The position numbers and the translations under genes were made by a program. Below, one piece after another: positions 22,216 to 31,900 of a stretch of DNA of 36,655 bases. Origin of the DNA: Zygnema cylindricum (lineage: Eukaryota > Streptophyta > Zygnematophyceae > Zygnematales > Zygnemataceae); contig JBBHKE010001242.1 in NCBI GenBank assembly GCA_037447655.1, forward strand, positions 126,001 through 162,655, given 5' to 3'. Every line of letters starts with the position of its first letter. Within the stretch, counting starts at the first letter, position 1. Below the pieces are notes generated by a model. The model searched no databases, was not told the origin of the DNA, and saw nothing but the letters and a program-made list of their open reading frames with translations.

Positions 22216-22765
22216 TAGAAAATCCCGGTCCGGAAAAGAACACAATGTCAAGATCGTCAAGGGCCGTTTCGGATTTATCCCGTGACACAAGCTTCATCTT
22301 TTTCTTCTTCTTCTGGAAACAACGGTCCAAAACATTTTCGTTGTACAGGTTGTACTATTTGTAATCCAAATTCCAGATTAGCTACGTGACGTGACCAGTA
22401 ACCAATCTCGTCCGTCCGATTTTCTACACTAGGAACAAGATTGGCCAAGATTGAAACTGCTATTTACTAAACGACGAGAAATACAAGGGGACTCGAAAAG
22501 TCGCCGCATCCATCCATACGGAAACCTATTCCGTACGAAGGAAATAGAAATAGTAAATAGAGTCGACCAGCCATATTTACCGTAAATGACACTCTGTTAC
22601 GAAGGCACAAATAATAATGTAGAAAAAGATGAAATTTCCCGGCTTACCAGCTTCCACATAAGCAGAAAATATCGTCGAGCAAATTTTAATGTTCCACACT
22701 ATTTAATGTACAATTCACACCATTAATCAACTGTTAAAAATTGTCGCTGTAACAGCTGCGCACGA
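22216..22765. other. Intergenic, no supported gene
   Basis: Unique sequence between the telomere-like block and the GCCGTCC repeat. A short ATG frame at about 22244 is serine-rich and ends in a phenylalanine run, without support as a gene. Confidence 0.45.
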
Positions 22766-22990
22766 AATCCAACTGAAAGGTACCAGAAGTAATGTACGAA
22801 GATGATCTTAGCCGTCCGTTCGATTAAAAATCGCAGCCGTCAGATTTATTCAGAATCGCTGCCGTCCGATTGGATTCTAATCCAACTGAAAGGGAGTACC
22901 AACGGTAACGTAAGATAATCTTAGCCGTCCGTTTGATTCAAAATCTCAGCCGTGAGATAAATTTGAAATCACTGCCGTCCGATCAGACGA
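22766..22990. repeat. Two 113-bp tandem units with internal GCCGTCCGATT sub-repeats
   Basis: Units start AATCCAACTGAAAGG at 22766 and 22879. Each contains three spaced copies of (A/T)GCCGTC(C/A)G(A/T)T about 25 bases apart, giving six in all. The array ends about 320 bases upstream of the ATG of the secreted-protein gene, so it could be regulatory or simply repetitive; similar GCCGTCCGAT words are common in plant intergenic DNA. Confidence 0.8.
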
Positions 22991-23079
22991 CAGAAAATTT
23001 ACGAAAAAGAAGTTAATTAACACCAGCCGGCGCGCTGTCTGTATTTAAACGAAAATCCGTTCTACTTTTGACACGAAGC

Positions 23080-23300
23080 TCTTCCCTCCCTCTTCCCTCT
23101 TCTCTCTCCACGCTCATCTCTACTCTCCTTCGCTCTCTTTTTCTCTCCCTTCTCCTCTCCCTTCACCTCCCTCCCTCCATACCTCCCTCCCTCCCCTATT
23201 ATCATTCTCCCCTCCATCAAATTCCCTTCCTCCCTCCCTCTTCCTCACCTTCTCCTCCCTCCTCTCCCTTCCTATCTCTCTTTACCTCCCTCCCTAGCTC
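23080..23300 (+). promoter_or_regulatory. Pyrimidine-rich leader of the secreted-protein gene
   Basis: A nearly pure CT stretch (CTCTCCC, CTCCCTCC words) ends about 7 bases before the ATG at 23307. It occupies the same position relative to the start codon as the CT-rich leader of FRO and is probably 5' UTR or core promoter. The P/S/L frame across it is an artefact. Confidence 0.5.
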
Positions 23301-23306
23301 CTAACC

Positions 23307-25176
23307 ATGGGCGTAACCAGGTGTTCCCTCCTCTTTTATCTCTCTCTCTTGGCTCTCAATTTCGTGGAAGCTTCCTCTCGTCACCTCTCTCAGATTCCGC
23401 CAACCTCTTGTTCAGCGGATGGGATAAAGACAAATGGTAAATAATTTTTGGAGGAGGAGGGAGATAGAGAGGGAGAGAGGGAAAGGGCAAGAGCTTGGGA
23501 TTGAGATTTTGAAAAAGAGACGAGGGAGAGGGAGAGAGAGAGACCCAGATTGCTATTCATTTTCCTCAAAGCATTTATCTACGAAAAACCACTTATTGCT
23601 ATATACATAAACATAAAACCTTTTTTTTTTTTCCAGAAAATTTTACACTGGATCCGAATTTTCTACAAGGAGGAGATTATTGTAATGACGATTCCCAATC
23701 ATTTGATTCTCTCCCTCCTACTGAAAACTCCACCGACATCGACGCGGGAATTATTCGTAAGAGTTTTTCAAAAAATTTAAAATAGTTTTGGATATATATT
23801 TTAATTTCATATAAAAGGTTTTTTCTTTCCCTAGAATGAGTCAACGAATGAACGATTTTTCTTGTTCTTCCTTTATTTTTGTTTTTTTCGCCTCGTGGGT
23901 GCTTTTTTATTTTCTAAAAAAGAATGAATGCTTGAATGAATGAGTGAACTAATGAAATTCTTAAACTTTTTTTTTAGCTGCCCGATAGATGTCTTTCCGT
24001 CGTTTAAAACTGTTTAAACTGTTTAAAGCTGTCTGATACAGGTTTTTGAGTTTCTAGACTGCCAGTTTCATGTTTTCTATTCAGTTTAAATTTCTTTTTG
24101 AGCTTTTTCTCAGTTTCTTTGTAAAACTGTAGATAACCTCAGCTGCCCAAATGATAGAATACCATTTTTTTTTATGTAATTTAAAATTTTTTGATGCCTT
24201 CTTGCAAACCTTTGTTTTTCACTTATCAGTTTTTTTGTTTTCTTTATTTTGGGGTTTTTTAAAGGATATTTTTCTGAGTGGTTTCTTCAAATCTTTATAA
24301 AATATAATATGATTTTTGCCAAAATGGAAGGAAATCTTCTTTTTTTTGCATACATCGTTCTGTACGCTTGTACACTCCTAAAATATAATAGTTAAAGTGA
24401 GATTCTTGTTATAATATATTTTACTGAATTTCTAAAAAAAATGAATCTTTTTCGAACCAAATTAGTGTTCACTATTAGTGTGGTATTTTTTTTGCCCCTC
24501 GCCACCCTTCATTCTTTTGCCCATTTTTCCCCCCTCTCATTTTTACACCCTTTTTTACCCATTCATTTCTATTGACATATTTTCTTCTAAAATGTCATTT
24601 TCTTGGGTTTTTCTTCCCTTTTTGTGGTGTTTTTCTGCATTTATAGGATACGACAAATGCCTTCAAGTTTGGAATGGATGGAAAAGTCAAAGCGTTGTTT
24701 TTGCAGACGTTTGTACTTTTTTTCCAAGCTCCTCCAAATATTTGTGTGCTTTCCGTACAGAAGTACACAACAACTGTCGAAGATGGGTAAAAACAATATG
24801 GTTCAGTTGTCGCAATCGCAAACTTAAAGGACAAGAAAGTCTTTTTAATGCCTATGTGGGAGCTTTTATGTTTAATTTAAAATCCATTAGTGTCAACTGT
24901 AATTCTTGGTGGACATGTGCTTGTCCTACCCCATTTGCTGTTCCTCCAGTAGGAACTGCTTTTTTTGAATGGGCTTATTTTTTACCTGTAGACATTACTA
25001 AGAAGCGAGTTAGTAAAAATTGGGCCCCATATAATTTGACAATCTCGGGAGTAAAATATGCCCTCACCCAACCGGATCCTTATTGGTCGTACTATATTTA
25101 TAATTCGGATCCTTTTAAACAGCATTGGGTAGACAATGGATACAAGCCATGGGATGTCCGCCAAAATCCCGCTTAA
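23307..25176 (+). CDS. Secreted cysteine/tryptophan-rich protein of unknown function, 3 exons
   Basis: Exons 23307-23436, 23637-23756 and 24647-25176 (stop TAA) encode 259 aa, with phases and GT/AG sites consistent. Seen: a clear signal peptide (about residues 1-22, hydrophobic LLFYLSLLAL core, VEA before the predicted cut), ten cysteines after it (an even number, consistent with disulfides), more than ten tryptophans including WNGW and WW pairs, and N-glycosylation sequons NFT, NST and NLT. There is no transmembrane segment after the signal and no GPI-type C-terminus, so secretion to the wall or apoplast is inferred. The acidic linker of residues 44-84 is encoded by the small middle exon. 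I recognise no family; the first exon is supported by the signal peptide and phase, the third by its long open frame and residue pattern. Confidence 0.75.
23449..23545. repeat. GA-rich tract after the exon 1 donor of the secreted-protein gene
   Basis: GGAGGAGGAGGGAGATAGAG and following GA words begin about a dozen bases past the GTAAAT donor at 23437, in the sense strand of the host gene. This repeats the arrangement seen after FRO donors. Confidence 0.8.
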
Positions 25177-28005
25177 AGATGACTTTGTTTCCACACTAAT
25201 TTCGGTTTGGGACTGAGAAGAGAGAGGGAGAGGGAGAGGGAGAGGGAGGGAGAGGGGAGGAGGGGGAGAGGGAGATAGAGAGAGAGGGAGAGTTCTTTCC
25301 TACCCACTATAATTCTGGTGTTAGTGGGCAAAAAATAATACTTCTTTCGTTGTTGGAAGCCAAAAGTTGGTAAAAAGAGATTCTGGTTAAATGCGCTTTC
25401 TTATTGTTAACATATCCTCGTTAACTATTTATGGATAGATTTGGTTTTTTTCTTTAGCAGTAGTTATATGTGGTAACGAAACGATTTAGTTTACCGTTTT
25501 CCGTTGACCATGTTGGATTTTCTGCCATTTTTTGAGAGGAGCATTATGGGGTATTAGTTGTGACATTCTTCAAAGGGATGGAACATTTTTATTTTTATTT
25601 TTTAGCCAGTTATGATTTAATATGATTTAATACATTAATTTTGTCACCTGTTACAAAAAATATCGTAACTGTTATGATTTGATGCAATTATTTTGTAACC
25701 TATTCATAATTGAAGAAACTATTTAATGACATCTTCATGATTTTGACGTGTTCATGATTTGATACATTTTTTTTTTTTTTTTTTTTTGGAGCCTGTTCAT
25801 AAATGACCACAAATATTTAATAAGTTGTTCGTGATTTGATAAAATAATGTATTCTTTATAGCCTGTTCATGATTTAATACACTTATTTTGTTACCTGTTT
25901 ATGATCTAATATATTAATCATGTAGCCTCTTCGTGATTTAACATACTTATCTTAAAATCGGTTTATTATTTAACATAATTATTATGTAACTTTATGTTTT
26001 TATACAATCATTGTGTAACCTTTTCTTGTCTGCGTACTTGTGGTCGACGTTCTTTTGAAAGGAGGAGCCTTGGCAGCCCACCTGTTTCAACTCTTACTCT
26101 TCTTTATCATCAACATTTTTTTTCGTATTATTATTTGTTTCGTATATTCGCTGTTTTTGCCTTGCTTTATCCTTTTTGTTTCTTCCCCCCACATGTAGGT
26201 TTTCAGTTTTTGCAATGCTACTTTCTTTTGTTCCCATGGACTCAGATGATTTACCATCAACTTTTTTAAGTCTGCCCTCTCTTTTTTTTTTTTTACTTAT
26301 AGATAATGTACCTTACTTAGGTCGCCCTCTGACAAAAACATTGGCAAACTCACTCAACATGTTTTGTGCTTCCTAAAATGTAGGTAAATAACTGAAATCC
26401 AACTCCATAAATGTAACTAAATCCTTAACAAAGTGCCAGATATCTGAATGCATTCGTACTCTTATGGAACACGGAATTCTCCTCGAAGGCTATGAAACTC
26501 AAACTCCCCGAGTATATCTCCATGAACAGAGCTCAATCCCCAACCCCCCTAACATCTTTAATTGAAGCCTTTACAACATGGCACGCAGCCAAGTACTCTG
26601 CTAATAACGATGGAAAAAGTCTTGATTGACAGTGTAATGTATAACAGAAAACTGAAACAGACGAATCGAGATTTGCCGAAGGATTGTTAGATCTTAAGAC
26701 TGGAACTAAACTAACTGAAATTAAAAACAGAGGAGTTAGGCTTCTTAGAAATGATAAATGATAAATGAAACCTCGTAAACTGTAAAGGAAATCACAATTC
26801 CGTGTTTGGTGCAATGGAACAACAAATGGAAATACAAATTTTAAAATTTAATTCCAAACTTTTGGAAATGCTCATCGCATTTTGTTAACACTTCCGATTC
26901 AAATCAGATTATATTAAATAAAAATGATTAAATGACAAAGCAAAGTATGTGTATTATGAGTCAAATAATCAATAAAAATCAAAAGTATTTATATAATGCA
27001 AAACAATGGATTTGATTTCATCAACCACACTAATAAATTCCCAAAAAAAACCCGAAACACAAAACTCAAAATCCACAATATTCATTTTTCTTTTTCCGTT
27101 TTTGCTCAAATAATTCAATTCTAACATGAAAACAAGACATTGACCTTCTTACTATTTTCACATCATAAAATGAAAAAGCTGGCATGTTTCCTAACATCTT
27201 TCATGAATTTAAGCATCAATATTTCAAATTCCTAAAAAAGCAATATCTTATCCATTTATTGAGTGAAGTTCTCGAAAATGCAAAATCGAAGACCTATAAA
27301 AGTAACACAAATTTTGTTAACTTGCAATATGAATTTTGCAATATGAATTTTGCAACATTGGAATTTCCTTCTGCATATCACATCTCCCACATAATCTCAA
27401 CTACCAAATAATGTGACTTAAACTATCGAATTACCTATAAATTGATACATCAATTTATAGATTCTCCAAAGAAGTACTATGAAGTTTTTCCGTACAAAAA
27501 GTACTTCTAATCCTAATGTCCAAAATTTGGACATTTCGAGATCTTGTACAACAAACTTTTAAGTATCAACTTTTACAACACCGAAAAATTTGAAACTCGT
27601 CACATTGAAATCTAGTACCAATGAAATCTAGGAAAATCTTAAAATATCGATATGTTCAAAAACTTTAAGGTCGACAACATCTCGACATTTTGTAACATCA
27701 AAATCGTGAAAACGTAAAGACATTTGACAAAATAGAAAAGCTGAAAAATCTTGAAACATCATCGCACCTCGCGTTCTCAAAAACTTTTGTGACGAAACAT
27801 TGAATCTCCACGACACTAAAAACTATCCCCGAAAAAAATCGGCCTACCCGAGATTTTAAAATTCTCCACCAGACAAGCCACAAACCAAAGCCCAAAAAGA
27901 GAAAAAATGCCACATAGACGAAGTTTATAACTCATGAGATTTGAAATTGGAAACAGAGGAAGTTTGTACCACACGAAAAATGAAAAAGAAATTTGAAACT
28001 CCCGA
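25177..28005. other. Intergenic between secreted-protein gene and TIM8, no supported gene
   Basis: Begins with a GA tract (25213-25290), then a degenerate ~43-bp repeat (25612-26015), then AT-rich sequence. I searched the + strand by eye for the missing CCaMK kinase N-terminus (glycine loop, VAIK, HRDLK) and found none. Open frames near 25994 and 27184 lack any family feature. Confidence 0.55.
25612..26015. repeat. Degenerate minisatellite, unit about 40-45 bp
   Basis: About nine imperfect units share CATGATTTGATACA, TTATTTTGTAACCTGTT and similar phrases in the same order. Units vary in length, and one contains a T18 run (about 25769-25787). It is old by its divergence. Confidence 0.75.
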
Positions 28006-28203
28006 TTAATGAGTTCGATTCATATCACCAAATCGACGAATAATGAGAGCGCTCGTTTCCAAAAACCGTTGTGCACAATTGGAGAGACAGGAGGATTCGG
28101 AAGAGGAGAATTTCGCGCCCGGAGAAGAAAGAATACATTTGTCCCAACAAGCATCGGTAACTTTGGCGACCAACTCACTCAACATTAGTTTCTGCTTTTC
28201 TTC
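28006..28203 (-). CDS. TIM8: TIM8 small mitochondrial intermembrane-space chaperone, last exon (5' part not found)
   Basis: The minus-strand exon runs from acceptor CTTCAG at 28204-28205 to stop TAA, 65 aa in phase 0. It carries the twin CX3C signature of small TIMs: Cys19/Cys23 (CWDKC) and Cys39/Cys43 (CLSNC) 15 residues apart, with KFSSSESSCLSNCAQR typical of TIM8 rather than TIM9/10/13. Family role: TIM8-TIM13 hexamers shield hydrophobic inner-membrane precursors crossing the intermembrane space; the cysteines form two disulfides through the Mia40 relay. The residues before the first Cys (EEKQK..) already belong to the N-terminal helix, so only about 15-20 residues including the start are missing; they should lie upstream, at higher coordinates, beyond the GA tract. 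Alternatively translation could start at the internal ATG at 28185, giving a short 59-aa form. Confidence 0.88.
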   Translation of the reverse strand, partial: EEKQKLMLSELVAKVTDACWDKCILSSPGAKFSSSESSCLSNCAQRFLETSALIIRRFGDMNRTH

Positions 28204-28932
28204 CTGAAGAGAGAGAGACAGAGAGAGAGAAAGAGAGGGAGAAGGAGAGAATCAATTTGTGCATCTCTTGCTGCAGTAAGGGAAAGAGAGAGAGGTAGAG
28301 AGAGGTAAGGAGACATTTGTCTCAAAAGGCATCGGTAACTTTGGCGACCAACTCACTCAACATACGCTTCTGCTCTTCTTCTTGGATTGGAAGAGAGAAA
28401 GGGAGAGGGAGTGGAAGATAAAGGAGAGGGAGTGGAAGATAAAGCGGGAGGAGCAGGAGAGAGAGAGGGAGGAGTAGATGAGGGAGAGGGAGTGGGAAAC
28501 GGACAGCGAGAGGGTGTGGGAGAAGGAGAGAGAGAGGGTGTGGGAGAGGGAGAGGGACATGGAGCTGGCAGGGAAGGAGGGAGAGGGAGGGGGAGAAGGC
28601 GAGAGCAAGGGAGAAGGAGAAGGAGAGGCAGGGGGAGAGGATACGGAAAGGGAGAGGGAGAGGAGGGAGGAGAGGGAGAGGAGTGGGAGTGGGAGAGAGA
28701 TTAAGAGTGGGAGTGGGAGTGGGAGAAGCAGAGAGAGAGAGGGAGAGGGTGCAGGTATGGGAGAGAGGAGAAAGAGAGGGAGAGGGAGAGGAGGGAGGGA
28801 GGAGGGAGGAAGAGGGAGAGGGAGTGGGAGTAAGAGAGGTATTGCGGGTGGGAGATGGATTGGAGTAGGAGAGGGAGAGGGAAAGGAAGTGGGAGAGGGG
28901 CAAAGGGAGAGGGAGGGGGGGGGGAGGGGAAG
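28204..28932. repeat. GA-rich tract between TIM8 and CCaMK
   Basis: Purine-rich on the + strand throughout: (GA)n near 28207-28240, then (GGGAGA)n and GGGAGTGGGA variants from about 28388 to 28930, ending in a G9 run. It contains a broken TIM8 exon copy. Long frames in both directions are E/G/R or S/P/L artefacts. Neither the TIM8 first exon nor the CCaMK N-terminal exons are visible inside it. Confidence 0.9.
28310..28384 (-). pseudogene. Broken duplicate of the TIM8 exon start
   Basis: On the minus strand a copy of the TIM8 acceptor and first ~20 codons precedes the real exon by about 110 bases. AGTGAGTTGGTCGCCAAAGT is identical in both copies. Differences at the first CX3C turn the codons for CWD into TTT-TGA-GAC, a stop, after which the copy dissolves into CT-rich sequence. 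It cannot encode a functional TIM8 but keeps a possible 3' splice site (CCAAG). Confidence 0.85.
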
Positions 28933-31900
28933 CCTGAAAACTGCCTTTTTTTAACGCCGGAAGAGGATTCTCCTCTCAAGATAATGGATTTCGGATTGAG
29001 TCATATTGAAGGTCTGACTAATCCTGTAGTCGGTTTGTTTGGTTCCATTGATTATGTCTCCCCCGAGGCTCTCTCGAAGCGAACCGCGAATTCAGCCGGG
29101 GATATGTGGGCACTGGGAGTCATTCTTTACATCCTTCTTTGCGGGTGAGTGTTCCGCACCACTCCTTATTGGCTGTCGATATTGAATTCGTCTATACTCG
29201 AAAGTCAAGTCTTGTGAGTCTAGAATGAGATTGGCAGTTTTTTTTTTGTTTTTCGTGTCTTATGCATGAAGAGTTTCCCGCAATTTAGCCTGTTTTTCAT
29301 ATTTTTTTCTGCGAAATTTCAGGTATCCTCCTTTTCACGCAACAAACAACAAGGACAAGCAGCAACTTATCATGTCGGTAAGAGTCTCGTCAAGATTAGC
29401 GATTTATACAACCGAAAGCTGCTTCTGTCAAATTGTTGCAAGATCCATATTATTTCAAACTTTTATGTCCTTTTTCAGCTTTAGGAGTCAGCCATGTAGC
29501 AGGCAGCTTGTCTGAAGTTTTATGGAATCGGCATTTAGTGCAAGAACATGGAAAATTCTTTTCTTCCGTTTTCCCTCTTGATGTTTCATCGGTCAATGAC
29601 AGGAACTTGAGTAATGTCAGTGGAGATATAGCTTGCATCTTCTGCCACATTGGGTTGACAATTGCAAATGGCAAAATAGTCACCTATGAAAGCGACCTTT
29701 TTTTCTTAAAGTCCCTATACATCACTACTGGCCTTCTTTCAGTCCTCATCCTTTACAAATTGTGGCTGGTTCATGCCTGTAATATTCCTGGGAATATTGC
29801 TTTTTTTAAAACGTGCCGGCATTTTTGCAGGGCTCGTTTGACTTTGATGACCACTCTTGGAAGGCTGTGTCGACTTCAGCCAAGCAGCTTATTGCAAGCT
29901 TGCTCACTGTGGACCCTACCCGGCGCCCTACTGCCGCAGAGGTAAGGATATTGTTAATCTTTTCAAAATAAAGGGTTTTGAAGCCAGAGATTGATTCGCT
30001 TTGCAACATCTCATTCCATCCTTAAGGGTGTTGGCCATCTAGGTCAAAATTGAGAGCTCCAGAGCCAGATATTTATAAGTTTTGTAACATCTCATTCCAT
30101 GGTTAAGGATTTCGTCCATCTACGGTATGTCAAATGAAAGGGCTCTTGAAGCTAGAAAATTGATGAGCTTTGTATTATCTCATTCCAGCTTCTTTCACAG
30201 AACAACCTCCGCTCCAGAATCCTTGTTTCAGAATGTTGGAACTGCAGGTTACTCACCTGTGAAGATGGGATTTCACCCCTTCACGGGTTGGTAAAAGACC
30301 ACAAATGTAGTTTGGACGTGGTAAGAAATTCAGTGCTGAAATGCTTTGCAGTTTCATGGCTGTCTTTGCAGCTTTTATTACATCCTTGGGTGACCGGTCA
30401 TTCTGCCCGTTCAGAGCCCATGGAGCCAGAAGTATTTCAACGCCTTGTATCTTTTAATGCTCGACGAAAGTTCCGAGCCGCTGCTTATGCCAGCATTGTG
30501 AGCAACCAGTTTATGATGCGAACAAAGCGGCTACAAAGGATTTTGGGTGGCGTCGAAAATTTAAGCCAAGAGGAGCTTAACCTGCTGCATACCAACTTCA
30601 AGCGCATGTAATGCTATATGATTATTTTTTATCAATTCTTGTTGAGTCGTTTGATGCTGGAAAAAAGAGGTGAATTAGCAGGTGTTTTGTTACTGCTTGG
30701 CCAATGAAGGGAATGTCAACATATTTTAAAAATGGGGCTGAAGGGATGGGACGAATCATCAGCAGTCATGGATTGTGAATTGGCCTTAGTCATTCTACCC
30801 TGTTGCTTGTGTGAATCACTTTGTTGCTTAATCACCCCCATTTCTCATTCTTGTTGCTTTTGAAAGGATCATAGGAAGTTGCAGTTTCAGTCTTCGCATT
30901 TTCCTGATGTGTTTTAGGCTTCGGTCACTGAACTTGTGTATGGGCATTCATGCATTACCCCCCCAATGTGGAATATTCAACTGCCTCACTCTAACAGCGC
31001 GGTCTAACGGGTGCTATCAGATCGTCAAACGGAACTACTGTAAACATGGAGGAATTTGAGCAAGTGCTGAGGTCCATGAGCATGGGCAGCCTTGTGCCTC
31101 TAGCTCAACGGATTTTTGAGCATTTTGATTGTGACAAGAATGGAAAGGTGGACATGCGAGAAATTGTCTGTGGCTTTTCCTCTATGCGAAACAGGGCTGG
31201 CGAGGAGCCTCTTAAACTTTGTTTTAAGGTGAGCTTTTAATATCTGGAACAGGTTTTGTGTGGGATTCAGACACAGAAAAAGTTCATCTAAAAACATGGA
31301 AGTAACACAGATTGTTATTGATGTTCAGCATACGATACTAGCCTTTTTACTGTTTATCTTGTTTCATAGTGGGCAAGGGTAGTTGGTTAGTCTTGTCTAT
31401 CCTAGTGTGTGTAATACATGACCTGCAGTAGAGAATAGAAACAAGCGTTTAGAATAAGAGCAGGCAATCCGCGATCTTTTGCTCTTGGATGGAAGTTGCT
31501 GGATTTTTTTTGCAATGGTGTTTTTTTATTTCTCGTCGTTGGGCTTCTCGTATTTCTTTTGTCAGGTCACCAAAAAGGTAGATACTCCCTTTGACATTCT
31601 CTTTTGGTAGTTTCTTGTGTGGATTGTCATTGTGTTCATCTGTGTCAATGTTCTGATTTGATTTCCGCTTGTTGGTCTTTTACAGATGTATGATGCTGAC
31701 GGTTCAGGCTATATTTCAAGGGATGAGCTAGCCTGCATGTTGAAGGTAACATGTCACTTCACATAAACTACTGGCATTCTGACAAATTTCTCCACAACCA
31801 CATTTGTGCCCTACCACCGCGGAAGGGAATCATGCAAATGTTAATATGAAAACATTTGAGTCAGAAATTTGAGATGAGACGTTGGTTGGTTGTTCTTTAC

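Noticed and set aside
23068-23304. 78-codon P/S/L frame before the secreted-protein gene
   Set aside because: Translation of the CT-rich leader; ends just before the real ATG.
28322-28979. Long open frames in both directions across the GA tract
   Set aside because: Low-complexity E/G/R or S/P/L translations of microsatellite; only the ends (TIM8 fragment, CCaMK exon) are meaningful.
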